DNA of 64,000 nt from Piezodorus guildinii (GCA_023052935.1 CM041297.1:50449917-50513916); one strand, 5' to 3'. Positions 10,440-22,734 are shown, numbered from the stretch's first letter. Notes: a model not told the origin generated them from the sequence alone. Numbers and translations are program-made.

Positions 10440-10860
10440 GGTTTGTAGGTACGTGATAAGTCTTCAGCGAAAACAAAATTGCACGATTAAAATAAACAGA
10501 TACCTCAAATGCTACAGTAATATTTTTAATGTAATCGGCTTATTGAAAATACCAAATTATTTTAATGTTATCGAAAACTCATCTGACGATGTTGATTAAA
10601 CCAAATAATATCAATGTGTAGTAATCAAATGCTCTGTAATACTAGAGAAGTTGTTTCCTCATTGACTTTGTACAGATTGGATCGAATGCCAAATATTCAG
10701 AATATCTTCCCCCAAAGTTCCTTTAATTTCGTCCATTTTAGCTAATTAACCATTTCGCATTACCATAAGTAGTATCAAACGTATGAAAATACAAGATATG
10801 AATGAATTGGATGAGCAAGGGTAAAACGGATAAATATTTGTCGCATTGAAAACATTTCCG
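10440..10860 (+). repeat. Degenerate R1 copy
   Basis: It follows the R1 block order with heavy divergence: GTACGTGATAAGTCTTCAGCG, CTCATCTGACGATGTTGATTAAAC, then CTTCCCCCAAAGTTCCTTTAA. No termini are preserved. Confidence 0.5.
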
Positions 10861-10960
10861 GAAATAAGAGCAGTGATAAATTTAATTAATCAAAATAAAG
10901 TGGAGAAGTTAGTTCAGGGTGCAGTCAAAAGCACACACAATTAATATATAAACTTAATAA

Positions 10961-10992
10961 AACGTTTCGGTCTAAATTATAGGTCTTCTTCA
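10961..10992 (-). ncRNA. Hammerhead-like / Penelope terminal motif
   Basis: The minus strand reads CCTGAAGAAGACC...GACCGAAACGTTTT. The boxes are spaced as in the other cassettes, but stem II pairing is poor, so this is at best a relic. Sequence to 11400 shows no other feature. Confidence 0.3.
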
Positions 10993-11399
10993 GGGCCGTT
11001 TGGAAGGAGAGCGTCACAACAATGAATACTGAAAGTGCTTGAATCATATATATATTTTAATATTCTAAGTATTAATTATATTTTGAATAAAGTAAATAAG
11101 CCTAGTGTACATAAAAATATGTTAAATGTATATATTGTTTGTAAATTCATTTATTTTTCATTCTGTTCAACATCCGTTTTCGGAAGATTTCATTTTTAAT
11201 TTTTTTTTGTTTCATAATGTTTCTTCTTCTTTCTTATCTCATTATTTTAAATAATAAACTATGATAATTTTGTCTGTTGGCCAGACATAAAACATTATTT
11301 CATATTTCAATATACAATCTGTTATTCTTAAGGGACTTAACTCGATATGATAAGTTATAAATCTTCAATTACATCTAAATATAGATGTATTCTATTGAT

Positions 11400-11760
11400 A
11401 TACATATTGCTACCCGCCAGAGAACTGAGGGCTTAGAAAAACCCGGCCTGATCCCAAGACAACTTACCATGTTGACTGAGGATAATCCCCGTTTTTTCCC
11501 GCAACAGGTTGGAGGGCCTGGATTTTTCCCTTAATGACCCTTTTTCATTATTCATCCCGGGGGATCCCTTCTGCTTTTAAACTGTCCCTTTTTTTCCCTC
11601 TCTTACAGGCACTTTAAACGCCGGTGTAAATTGCACCTCTTTAACCTAAACCCTTCTGTCGCTTTTTAATTGCTCTTTTGTATTGTTGAAATTTTTCAAG
11701 TGGCTCACACTTTTCTTCCCTTAATTTTAATTGTGTAGCCGATGCTGATAATCAGTGGTA
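11400..11760. other. Pyrimidine-rich low-copy patch
   Basis: This stands out from the AT-rich background by its C/T runs and higher GC. It includes a splice-acceptor-like CTCTCTTACAG near 11600, but no open frame follows. I do not recognise it. Confidence 0.3.
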
Positions 11761-11939
11761 CTTAACATTTTTTTTTTAATATACAATGATATTCCTTAAC
11801 ATTTTTAATTTCAGGATTTTTTAATATTTTGTTTGTTATTAATATAAGAATATTTTTTTAAGAATGACTAACAGTATCCTAATACTTAAAGATAATTAGA
11901 TACATTGAATGGGTTTTACTTTAAACAATATTTTCTTTC

Positions 11940-12660
11940 CTCAAATATTGATTAAATGGTTACAGAATTGGAGAATAAAAATGAATCCCACAAAACAACC
12001 ATTACCCTTTGTAGTACACCTATGACATCCTGCCCAACAGTATCCTTCAATAACACCCCTCTTGTCCCGGTTGAATAGATCCGATATGTAGGACTGCACC
12101 TTGGCGAACGTCTTACTTGGAACCCTCAAACTAGAATGAAATGACAAGAAACTGCTCGACGTTATCAACTACTTCAACACTTACTGGACAAACGCTCAAA
12201 CCTTCCAATCAACTGCAAAAGACTCATCTACATGACTATCATAAGGCCGACATGAACTTTGAAGTAAAGCTTTGGAGCTCTACTAAACCATCAAATTCTT
12301 CCGGTATCCAATCCTTACAATCCTACATACTTCGTAAAATCCTATAAGCTTCTTACTTTGTAACGAATAAAATCCATAAAAATATTACTGTTTCATGTGG
12401 TGCTGATTTGGCCCAAACCAGATACCATTCCTTTCATGGCAAACTACTTTTACACTCTAATCCAATAGTTTCTATCCTTTCTTTCTTTTCGATTCCCGGC
12501 TCCTCTGAGACGTCTATAAAGGAGATTTCTACCCTAATAAATAAAGGAGACCTTCTAGTTTAGAATGTTTTTAGAGTGCTTCCAATGGAAAGCTTATCTA
12601 CAAGTGTGTCAAGATTTTTACATTTATTTGTTTTATTCCTTTATACAGTTTTAAATAGCA
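11940..12660 (+). pseudogene. Degenerate Jockey-type ORF2 C-terminus and 3' UTR
   Basis: Across shifting frames it reads NWRIKMNPTKQ, then LGERLTWNPQTRMK, then LLDKRSNLPINCKRLIYMTIIRPT, then STKPSNSS. This is the thumb and post-RT region after the YADD box in Jockey elements. Many frameshifts and stops are present. The 3' UTR matches 29520-29630 and 44700-44825 and ends in an (AAAT)n tail. It is old and inactive. Confidence 0.75.
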
Positions 12661-12692
12661 ATAAATAAATAAATAAATAAATATATATATAT

Positions 12693-12727
<35 letters not shown>

Positions 12728-12728
12728 T
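12661..12728 (+). repeat. (AAAT)n then (TA)n microsatellite
   Basis: Five or so AAAT units continue into an imperfect TA run. It grows out of the retrotransposon tail. Confidence 0.9.
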
Positions 12729-12729
12729 T

Positions 12730-14290
12730 ATTGATTTAAACCTGTCCATAGAACGAGGAAAATCAGGAAGGATCAGTACCTTCCTTGACCTGATCGGTTA
12801 TTAATTAAACTAGGATATATCTTTGAGTTTTCACGCTAATTAAGGAAATAAAAAATAAAAAAAAATAGAATATGGTTCAAAAGCTCTTTAAGAATAATTA
12901 CTTCTTTTTAGGCTATCAATTATATAGTATTAAAAATATCAATTATTCACACCAACGATATATCCATACAATAGGAACAAAATGATTTATATGCTTATTA
13001 AATATATATTCGATATATAATTAACATGTTTCACATGCATGTCAATTTTAAATAGTTTTAGAAGATTAATAAAATATTTGGAATTCAGTGACTCATACCT
13101 TAAGGTGTGAACAAATTTAAATTATTTAAATGATTACTTATAATACTCAACTTTATATATGCCATTTAACACAAGCGATGAACTCTTGGCAAGCCAAGAC
13201 TCAGGTAAAATCCAGAGTTTTTTTGCCAAATCCGTGTATCAATAGCCGATGTAAAATAAAATTTGTAATTAATAGCAATAAACAATTAATAAATTTTCTT
13301 CGTCCGGATAAAACATAAATGTTTGATTTTTGTCAAAATTAATAGTCTATTTACAGCTCTAAATTGCTAATTATTATTATTATTAAAATTATAATATAAT
13401 ATTAACATGGGGGATTTCTTGAATTTCTAATTTTCTTATCATCTCAGTGATTTGCAAAATTATGCACTTCTGTAAATATCCTGATATTGCTTTTGAGGGG
13501 ATATATTTATGTGCTGTTCAACCAATAAGTAAAACATACTAATTTCATTGTTCCATTTAAGTAATATTATTTTAACTTTCTAAATAAATAGTATAAATTT
13601 AATCCAATCTAATAGGACAAGGGGAAAACATGTTAATAATACTAGAAAATTCAACGCCGTGTGTTCAGAGATCAATTTCAATCAAAATTGGCAGAAGTTG
13701 AATAAATAAGTGATTTTCTATGTATTGTAAACTCATATCAAATTGGAAAATTAATAGAGGAAACAGAATCTTAATTATATTATATGTAAATGTCACAACA
13801 TTAAAATTGTGAATAATTTTTATTGACTGCAATAGGTCAACTTATTAAATGCTTGGATATTTTATTATTAATTCGAAGTACATAATACCTTTTTATTTTA
13901 ATATACGTTAGTTATGAATGAAATGTTATTAGAATAAACAGTTTGATATTATGGAAAAACAAAAAATAATTTATTTGCAATAAGTTGTGTTGGAATTTCG
14001 GATGTGAGAGTATAATTTTATGTCAAACGAAAATACGTGTATATACACAGTAGGGAATAGAACATAGGTACTACAATTATTTAACAAACAATTTAGTTGT
14101 TATGTTTAAAGGGAATAGTTTTCGTTTATTTATTTGCATCAAACATATTTTTGTTTTTTAAATTATTAGAGAGGTAATTGTCTAGATATGTTGTTTTAAT
14201 TGTGTATTTATACATGTGTAATAATAATACATAATTGGGTGGTGTAAATACAAAAGCATCATTATTAATAATTTTCGCATTTTATTAATT
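12730..14290. other. Intergenic, no gene seen
   Basis: About 1.5 kb of AT-rich DNA. A part near 14160-14270 resembles the 199 bp insertion at 15537-15735 (GTAATTGTCTAGA, then GTAAATACAAAAGC). Nothing else is recognised. Confidence 0.45.
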
Positions 14291-14294
14291 AAAA

Positions 14295-15207
14295 ATCTGG
14301 TGCGGGCAACACACGACTTTCACTTACCTCGATTTTTAAAATCAATGAAAGAATTTTCAAATACAGTTAGAGATAAAAATACGTGAAACTATTAAGGAAT
14401 TAATCAAATTGAATTTATATATAAACATGTGTTTTATTAAAAAATCTATTATATTATTGTCTAAAATAATCAGTTAGTTTTATCTTCTTCTCATCACTCT
14501 CTATTAACTTCTAAAAGCTTGTGTATGAGATGATATTTTTTCTAAAATCTTTAGCTTTCCAACGGTATATCATAAATGTATATTACTGCTCTTATGTTCA
14601 AAAACGAAAAATTTCATTAAAAATATATTTTTTCTGTTTTCTCCTTTAGTTGGGTATCGAATTTATTCAATTTATATATTTACCTGTTTTTCATCAGCGC
14701 TAACAAGATAATCTAGTTATTATTATTGAATCTAAAAAATTAAAGGTACTTTAGAGGAAGAAAATTTAAAATATCGGCATTTAAGCCCTGTCAGACCATT
14801 TTTATCCAAATAAAACCTACATGATATTAAAGCCCATTTAATTTTACATCGATATAGCGAGTTTAATCAAAATCGTCGGAACCGTTTTTGAGAAAATCGA
14901 AAAAAGGTGCAAAATGCATGGTATAAAGTGCCTCTTCTGGTAAGCTCATTTTAATGAAAAAAGTTTTGTCACGTCTCGGGCGTATAGTTGTCTTAAATAT
15001 GAAATTTCAGTTTCATAGGACTTACCGTTTCGGCCCGGGAGTTACCACAGACACACACACACACAGACACACACACACACAGACCTTTTTGCGGGACTTG
15101 GTTATTTGGACTCAGGGGACCCTGAAACGTGTATTTCCGTTGAAAACTGGAATTCGAAAATTTTCACGATCGCAATACTTTCCTTACTATATATAGTAAG
15201 TGAAAGT
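14295..15207 (-). repeat. R1 family repeat, full length
   Basis: Both termini are present: ATCTGGTGCGGGCAACACACG with GACTTTCACTTACC at the left and GTAAGTGAAAGT next to the palindrome TTACTATATATAGTAA at the right. A (CA)n expansion interrupts it at 15048-15080. The frame 14954-15196 encodes the R1-shared peptide (LSRLGRIVVLNMKFQFHRTY, then VIWTQGTLKRVFPLKTGI). The peptide matches no family I know, and its conservation may simply reflect recent spread. Confidence 0.88.
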
Positions 15208-15213
15208 AAAAAA

Positions 15214-16270
15214 ATCTGGTGCATAAAATACACGACTTTCACTTATACCCGTATGAAAATAAATTATTAAAAAATTAATGAAATTGAGTTTCAAAAGAAA
15301 CATGTGTTTCATTAAATAATCTATTATATTATTATCTACGACAATCAGTTTGTTTTGTCGGCTTTCCATCAATCTCGATTAACGTTTCAAAAATCTTCAG
15401 ATTTCCCATGGTATATTGTACATTTATATTACTGTTTTTATGTTGAAAAACACAAAAATTGCATACACAAATATTTTTGCTCTTTTCTTATTTAGTTGGT
15501 TATCAAATTCGTTCGACTTCTATATTTAATTTAATTTTAATTCTATTAGGGTAGTGAAAATTATTTGTTTTATTTATTAATTATAAATTATATGTCTTTT
15601 TATTTTTTATGGGTAATTATCTAGACAATGTTCGTATTTTAATTAAATGATTGTATTTGTATTATTAATTTAGGGCTAAAATAACCCCAGTGGTTTAAAA
15701 GCCTTTATGTTAAACAATAAATAAATTCTATTAATTCTATATTTAATTTAATTCAATTTCTATATTTTTTTTTAGCAATGCTAATCAGATGATATGGGTA
15801 ATTTTATGAGATATACAAAATTAAAGGTACATAAGAGAAAGAAAATATTCGGCATTTAAGTCCAATCAAACTATTTTAATCAGAATAAATCCTACATAAT
15901 ATAAAATCCCATTAAATAAGTTTTATAAGAGTTTAATCAAAATAGTTACACCCGTTTTTGAGAAAATTGTAAAAAGGTGCAAAATGTGTAGAATACAGTA
16001 GCACTTCCAGTTGGCCAATTTTAGAGCAAAGGTTGCTGTAACATCTCGGCCGTATAGTTTTGTTAAATATAAAATTTCAGTTCTCTACTTCTTTTCGTTT
16101 TCGCGCTAGACTTACCACATACGGGCACACACTGACCTTTTGTCGAGACTTGGTTATTTGGGCTCAGGGTACCCTAAAACTTGTATTTCCGTTGAAAACT
16201 GGAATTAAAAAATTTCTACGATCGCAATAGTTTCCATTACTATATATTTCATATATAGACAACTGAAAGT
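15214..16270 (-). repeat. R1 family repeat, head-to-tail with preceding copy
   Basis: It begins ATCTGGTGC only six A residues after the previous copy ends and runs in the same orientation to GAAAGT at 16270. It is more diverged than its neighbour and is split by a 199 bp insertion at 15537-15735. Confidence 0.82.
15537..15735 (+). mobile_element. 199 bp retroposon-like insertion with 18 bp TSD
   Basis: It is flanked by the 18 bp direct repeat TCTATATTTAATTTAATT (15519-15536 and 15736-15753), and other R1 copies lack it. It ends AAACAATAAATAAA. The size, TSD and A-rich end suggest a truncated retroposed sequence. The parent is not identified. Confidence 0.6.
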
Positions 16271-17263
16271 AAAAAAGGAAAAGATAATCCATGACTTGGC
16301 CAGACGGAGTTTTTATTTGCGTAAAATGATTTTTAAAGCGCATTAAGATTTTATTTTGCATTTTTTTTAATATATATTATATTTCAATAAAGGTGTCTAG
16401 TAGGGTATTGAGTCAAGCGATTCCTGTACAGCACCAGATTTTTAAATTTTGCATTTATTATTAATATTCCTATCTGGATACGAGAAAGTCTATGTGTTAT
16501 ATTATTAATTAAGATCACGAACCTTTTTTTTTTTACCTTTAGCGCACTACAATAAATTACACAGGGTTGCCTTAGGCACTTAAGTAAGTAATAAAAGCAC
16601 CTTATGTTTTAGCTAAGTTCATATAATATATATAACATAATATAATATGAACGCTGAGCTATATGAAAGGTCAGATACCAATTATCATTTAGCAATCTAA
16701 GGTTGATGTGATTTCTCAATAAGTGCCTGATGATATCCCCGACAATATGACTCTAATTTACCTGATGCTGTTAATTTAACTCAAGTTTAATTATTTCAAT
16801 TAATATTATTAGATGAGCCTATTTGATTAAACTAATCATTCTATGAGTGATTTTCTCAATTATTGTCTGGTAGAGTGCAATTTTCGAAATCGCCCTTAAT
16901 AGGCGATAGGTCTTAAGTCCTTATCAATTTCAACCCTTTTAAGACTTCAGAAAATAAATATATTATTCGAAAAATAAAAATAGAACTAGCCACTCGCATT
17001 GTTTCAAATGGGTGCAATTCAAATATGGCGTCATTTATGTTTAAAAAAGTTCAGTTTGACTAATTAAAAGTTTATGACGTTGAGATTATGATATCATCGT
17101 AATAAAAAGCGCACATAGCCAGAACGTATTTTATTTATTTTATAACGTCTATTCATTATTATATTTAATTCTAGACAGAAATTAGAAACATAAATCGGGC
17201 AAAAAATCAAAAGTGGTACAGGTTATGTTAAACGGTTCCTATTTATTCGATTTCTTACTTTTT
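16271..17263. other. Intergenic with partial R2-like flank
   Basis: There are no genes. 17030-17240 matches 53285-53500 (AGTTCAGTTTGACTAATTAA, then GACAGAAATTAGAAACATAAAT), so R2 or its upstream part extends here. Confidence 0.45.
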
Positions 17264-18003
17264 ACATTCACTTACTTATTTATGAAATATATAGTAAGGG
17301 AAAGTATTGCGATCGTGAAAATTTTCGAATTCCAGTTTTCAACGGAAATACACCTTTTAGGGTCACCGGAGTCGAAATAACCACGTCCCGCAAAAAAGTC
17401 CGTGTGTGGTAACTCCCGCGCCTAAACAGAAAGTCCTATGAAAATGAAATTTCATATTTAAAACAACTATACGCCCGTGACGTTACAAAACTTTTTTTTA
17501 TCAAAATCAGATAACAGAAGAGCCGCTTTTATAACATGCATTTTGCATCTTTTTACTATTTTCTCGAAAACGGCTAAAACGATTTTGATTAAACTCGCTA
17601 TATCAAGGTAAAATTCAACGGGCTTTAACATTATGTAGGTTTCATTCTGATTGAAATAGTTTGACAGGGCTTAAATGCCAATATTTTAAATTTTCGTTTT
17701 CTGAAGTACCTTTAATTTTGTAGATTTTATAAAAATAACCATATTATCTTGTTAGCAATGATAAATAATATCTAAATATGCAAGTTAAGTGAATTTGAAA
17801 AACAACTAAAGGAGAAAACTAAAAAAAAATATTTTTTTAATGCAATGTTTTGTTTTTGAACATAAGAATAGTGATATACATGTATGATATACCGTTGGAA
17901 AGCTAAAGATTTTATAAAAAATATTTTCTCATACCCAAGCTTTTAAAATATAATAGAGAGTCACGAAAAATTGATAAAACTAAGTGATTTTTTTAGATAT
18001 AAA
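17264..18003 (+). repeat. R1 family repeat, 3'-truncated
   Basis: It starts ACATTCACTTAC with the AAATATATAGTAAGGGAAAG palindrome and follows the R1 order to the GTTGGAAAGCTAAAGAT block. It stops at about 18003, before the terminal segment. Confidence 0.82.
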
Positions 18004-18199
18004 CATCCCAAATGAACTTCATCTGTATTCATTTTAAAAGTTTAATTTAGTTTCTTAAGGAGTTCAATTTAGTTTACAGTGGAACGTCTGTTTTTATGAA
18101 ATGATTTAAAAGTAGAAAAAATTAAATGATAACAATGTCAGTTTTTGGATTTATGACAACTTCACATTTATTTTACCGACTAAAATACGATTTGGTAGT

Positions 18200-18560
18200 A
18201 ATATGTTTTCTACAATCTTTAGTACTGTATGGAAAAATATAACCTGTATAATACTATACTATACTAACCTCCTTTATCAGAATACTACAAACAATATATG
18301 TTCATAAGTGTATGTTCTTATCATAACTTACTATTAACTTGTATGGCTTATTTTATTGCATATTAAGTTTTCTAAAATCTCGCGTTTTCCAGCGGTTACA
18401 TAGGGTTATATTACAGATCATAATTCATAAATAACTGATTAATGACTTCAATGCGGAAGATTTAATTTTCCCTTCCAAAGAAAGACATAACTGCAATGTA
18501 TTTTACTTATAAACCTTCAGAAATACTGTAAAAATAGTGAAAACTGTATAAAATTCGTGT
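18200..18560 (+). repeat. R2 family repeat
   Basis: ACAATCTTTAGTACTGTATGG, then CCTCCTTTATCAGAATACT, then TTTTCTAAAATCTCGCG, then ATAAACCTTCAGAAATACTG: the R2 block order. Confidence 0.7.
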
Positions 18561-18651
18561 CAATTCATTATTTTATTTAATTAGAAACATAAATCAGTCA
18601 AAAAATCAAATTTAGTTAAGTTATTAGTTTATTTTAGTGGTACTATTTTTT

Positions 18652-19547
18652 ACTTTCACTTACTATATATAGTAAGGGGAAGTATTGCGATCGTGAAAAT
18701 TTTCGAATTCCAGTTTTCAACGGAAATACACGTTTTAGGGTCCCCTGAGTCCAAATAACAAAGTCCCGCAAAAAGGTCTGTGTGTGTGTGGTAACTCCCG
18801 GGCGGAAACGGTAAGTCCTATGAAACTGAAATTTCATATTTAAGAGAACTATACGCCCGAGACGAGACAAAACTTTTTTCATCAAAATGAGCTTACCAGA
18901 AGAGGCACTTTATACCATACATTTTGCACCTTTTTTCGATTTTCTCGAAAACGGTTCCGACGATTTTGATTAAACTCGCTATATCGATGTAAAATTTAAT
19001 GGGCTTTAATGTCATGTAGGTTTTATTTGGATAAAAATGGTCTGACAGGGCTTAAATGCCGATATTTTAAATTTTCTTCCCCTAAAGTACTTTTAATTTT
19101 GTAGATTCAATAATAATAACTAGATTATCTTGTTAACGCTGATGAAAAACAGGTAAATATATAAATTGAATAAATTCAATAGCCAACTAAAGGAGAAAAC
19201 AGAAAAAATATTGTTTTAATGCAATTTTTCGTTTTTGAACATAACAGCAGTAATATACATGTATGATATACCGTTGGAAAGCTAAAGATTTAAAAAAAAA
19301 ATATCATCTCATACACAAGCTTTTAAAAGTTAATAGAGAGTGGTGAAATGAACATAAAAAAAAACTAACTGATTATTTTGGAAAATAATATAATCGATTT
19401 TTTAATAAAACACATGTTTCTATATAAATTAAATTTGATTAATTCCTTAATAATTTCACGTATTTTTATCTCTAACTGTATTTGAAAATTCTTTCATTGA
19501 TTTTAAAAATGGAGGTAAGTGAAAGTCGTGTGTTGCCCGCACCAGAT
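18652..19547 (+). repeat. R1 family repeat, reference full-length copy (896 bp)
   Basis: This is the cleanest copy. ACTTTCACTTAC and a TATATA palindrome open it and GGTAAGTGAAAGTCGTGTG...CACCAGAT closes it. The minus frame 18643-18885 encodes the shared peptide MMKKVLSRLGRIV...VIWTQGTLKRVFPLKTGI. Subterminal inverted repeats of 12 bp are consistent with a non-autonomous DNA transposon, but no clear target duplication was seen at the T-rich borders. Confidence 0.88.
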
Positions 19548-19549
19548 TT

Positions 19550-20265
19550 TTTCTAAAATCTTTAGCACAGTATGAAAGAAAATAACCTGTACGATACTCT
19601 ACAGGAGCAACACTGAATTAATACAACCTCCTTCATCAGAATACTATAAACAACATATGTATGTAAGTTTTATGCGATGGTAACTTTTAGGTCTTATTTT
19701 ATTGCACGTTAACTTTTCTAAAACCTCCAGTTTTCCAACGGTGTATCATACGTTTGTATTACTGGTAATAATTCATGAATAATTTAAATATGATGTCTTG
19801 AATACAGAAGATTTAATTTTCCCTTCCAAATAAAAATATAATTGTAGGGTATTTTATTTATAAGCCTTCAGGAATACCGTAAAAATAGTAAAAACCGTAT
19901 AACATTCGTGCCAATTCATTATTTTATTTAATTAGAAACATATATTAGTCAAAAAATTAAAATTGGTTCAGCTTATAAACTTATTTTGCTAGTACTAGTT
20001 TTTCTAAAATCTATAGTAATGTATGGAAGAACACAACCTGTACGATACTCTACAGGGGTAACACTGGATAAGCTTCTAATCTTGGGTTTTCCGGTATTTT
20101 ATACTTTTATATTACTACTCATAATTCAGGAGTAATTTTTTGACAACTTGATTACAGAAAATTTAATTTAACTATAAAAAAAACAACACTTAATTCAAAT
20201 GTATTTTACTTATTAGCCTTCAAGAAAGAATGCCCTAAATTATAGTGAGTTACGTATAGAAATTC
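19550..20265 (+). repeat. Two R2 copies in tandem
   Basis: R2 blocks occur at 19550-19940 and again at about 19985-20265 (each with CTAAAATCT-TAG-TGTATGGAA, then GTACGATACTCTACAGG). The first begins exactly at the R1 end, the same junction as at 590-600. Confidence 0.65.
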
Positions 20266-20319
20266 TTCGCGTGGTTTTAAAGATAATTATAATAAAACTA
20301 AGTTAATCGGAAGAATGCT

Positions 20320-20760
20320 ATATGATAATAAATAATTATTAGGTTTCTAAATCTTCCAAAAACAGTTTATTACAATAAACGAGCTTACTTTTAGGGACCT
20401 TCCCTATCATCAGGACTATCACTTTAATTTCTATCACATTATATTTTAATATTCATGATAATTTGTCAACAAAATTTCTTCTCATTTTCTTCATATGGTT
20501 GAAACCATCCTCCATATTTCACATTCTTCCAATTAACCTATTTTTATTATGAATTTATACACGGAGGATGCTTTTAACCATATGAAGAAAATAAAAAGAA
20601 ATTTTGTTGACAAATCATCAGGAATATTAAAATATAATGTGATAGAAATTAAAGTGAGCCCTGATGATGGGAAAGGCCCCCGAAACGTTGAATCGTTTTA
20701 AAGTTTATTGAAATAAACTGTTTTTGGAAGATTTAGAAACCTACTAATTATTTATTACTA
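20320..20760. mobile_element. Foldback insertion with hammerhead-like cassette
   Basis: Two arms of about 190 bp (20320-20515 and 20565-20760) are inverted copies (GGTTTCTAAATCTTCC, CAAAAACAGTTTATT, then GTCAACAAAATTTCTT). The right arm has CTGATGAT...GAAACGTT at 20661-20689 on the + strand; the left arm has a mutated equivalent. This is the same architecture as the Penelope-like foldbacks but a different family. Confidence 0.7.
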
Positions 20761-21704
20761 GAAATTAAGAGTAGTTAGGTCATTGATTAATAAAGTATCT
20801 TTATTAATTAATATTGATTGATAAACTCATTGAAATTTACTCTCATTGATTAATAAACTTTTAGAAATTTTCAATAACAAATAGTAAGCGATATTCATAA
20901 GTTGCGCAAACCATTTTTTTTTCCGGGGAGAAAACGATTTCCCCCCTCATCCATTAGGATCTCCTAATTTTTTTAAAGTAATGTCATGCATAAAGAGCCA
21001 TAACTAGTGTCTGATTTTTCCCGTGATTCGTATTCGAATACGATAATGTAATTCTAATAATGGAAACTTGAAACACTTTGCACATTATACATTTTCTGAC
21101 ACTGTTTAGAGTAATGTGTGATTTGAAGATTTCAAATCTCAGAAATAACTAATGTCCAGAGAACTAAATTGCTCACTATTCGTACGGACAAAGATTCCTT
21201 CCTGGATTCCTGAAGTTCTCACAAGTTTTCTTCTGCTTATGTGTGACATTAGGAGGAATAAGGAGTGTCATGGTGGAATAGAAAAACAAGTGCCGCTTGG
21301 CCGAAAAATTAGTCCATTAGAACTATTTTATAAATTGAAGATGGTGAATAGAAAAATTATATGAAGATCCGAAGGGTAACATTCTTGACTCCTACGCGAG
21401 ATGATCCTATGTTTTTTAATCCAAAAGTTTACTTGAGGACAATTTTGCCAATACCTTCATTTGGCTTTGACTTTGGAATTATACTCTAACAGCCGAGAAA
21501 TCCATCAGAACGTTGGGGGTTTATAACTGGAAAGCAGGACAAGATCCTAGACGGCGAACCAATTTGAACGGGGACCATACATAATCCATGGATTCAAACC
21601 CGATTTGTCACTCCAGGGATAGAATCCGGACGGAGTGGATTTCTACAACAGGGGAAGGGTTCTGCCCGTTCTCCTGGTCATAAGCTCTGCCTAACCCAAG
21701 CGGT
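20761..21704. other. Intergenic, no gene seen
   Basis: Low-copy AT-rich sequence, with a slightly GC-richer part at 21480-21700. The short open frame at 21152-21364 shows no motif. Confidence 0.4.
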
Positions 21705-21890
21705 CATTATATCTCTGATCCTCAGACAAGTTAGCAATCAATCCATATTTTACAGAAAGTCATAAAATAAATCCTTGTCCAGAATCGGATCGAAGTAAAA
21801 CATGCGTGTGAGTTTTTAGGTTAAAAAATCAGGTGCGCGCAACACACGACTTTTACTTACCTCCCTTGTTAAAATCAGTTTAAGAATTTT
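21705..21890 (-). repeat. R1-associated end fragment
   Basis: It matches the reverse complement of 31780-31925 (CTGATCCTCAGACAAGTTAGC, then TAAAACATGCG, then CGCAACACACGACTTT). R1 ends here are followed by a longer shared flank. A further R1 piece in the same orientation lies at 22190-22330. Confidence 0.6.
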
Positions 21891-22350
21891 TCAATAAATT
21901 TAGAACTATCATCCCTTCATCAAATTCGCTGATTTTCAGCATTCATTGACAGATGTGAATAAAAAATTTTAAGATGAAAAAAAATAAAAAATACATTTAG
22001 TGATGAAAATAAATTGTTAAAGAATGAATTAAATTTTTTTTTTGTATACAACAATATCAATTTTTATTTATATAGAATACATCTGCACAGTTTTTAGAAA
22101 CATTGATTGGAAATCCATTACAATGCGCTACTTATTTGCTAAAATTTATTTTGTACAAAAATTGTTTTTATTGTTGGTACAAATTAAAAAAACTAATGAA
22201 TTAAATTGAATTTCAATAGAAACATGTGTTTTATTAAATAATCTATTATATTATTATCTACAATAATCAGTTTATTTTGTCGGATTTTCATCACTCTCCG
22301 TTATCTTTTACAATTTGTATACATTTAGATGACTTTTTTTTTGTTTTCCA

Positions 22351-22352
<2 letters not shown>

Positions 22353-22431
<79 letters not shown>
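22353..22431 (+). repeat. (CT)n(TA)n microsatellite
   Basis: About 20 CT units run directly into about 19 TA units. Confidence 0.97.
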
Positions 22432-22433
<2 letters not shown>

Positions 22434-22484
22434 CAAAATAGTTATTTAGATAGCAGCCTTGAATGACCTATTTGTATTTCAGGC

Positions 22485-22670
22485 GAACCCGAAGTTTACT
22501 CCGCATCCAGAAATAAATACTTGATGACATATATTGAAAATATGTCAGACAATGACCTTATAGTAGAACTTTTGTTGCAAATAGAAAATAAAAAGAAATT
22601 TGATAATTTATTTTATTATGTTACAGAATGTTTAAAGCTAAGAAATTTGTATCTGTCTATTCAAGAATAA
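22485..22670 (+). CDS. Possible terminal exon or ORF remnant
   Basis: An acceptor-like TTTGTATTTCAG at 22471-22482 is followed by a 61-codon open frame ending TAA at 22668-22670. It includes NKYLMTYIENMSDNDLIVEL, then LLQIENKKKFDNLF, then CLKLRNLYLSIQE. The composition looks protein-like (amphipathic, no low complexity). A polyadenylation-like AATAAA lies downstream near 23160. No family is recognised. It may be the end of a retroelement gag or a host exon. It could also be chance. Confidence 0.3.
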   Translation, partial: EPEVYSASRNKYLMTYIENMSDNDLIVELLLQIENKKKFDNLFYYVTECLKLRNLYLSIQE

Positions 22671-22734
22671 TTTTAATTAATAATAATTCAAGAATAAGCA
22701 CATTACCAAAATAACATTAATTGAATTTGTTATA

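Noticed and set aside
18652..19547. R1 as a Helitron
   Set aside because: A terminal palindrome is present, but the TC start, CTRR end and A/T target pattern could not be shown consistently.
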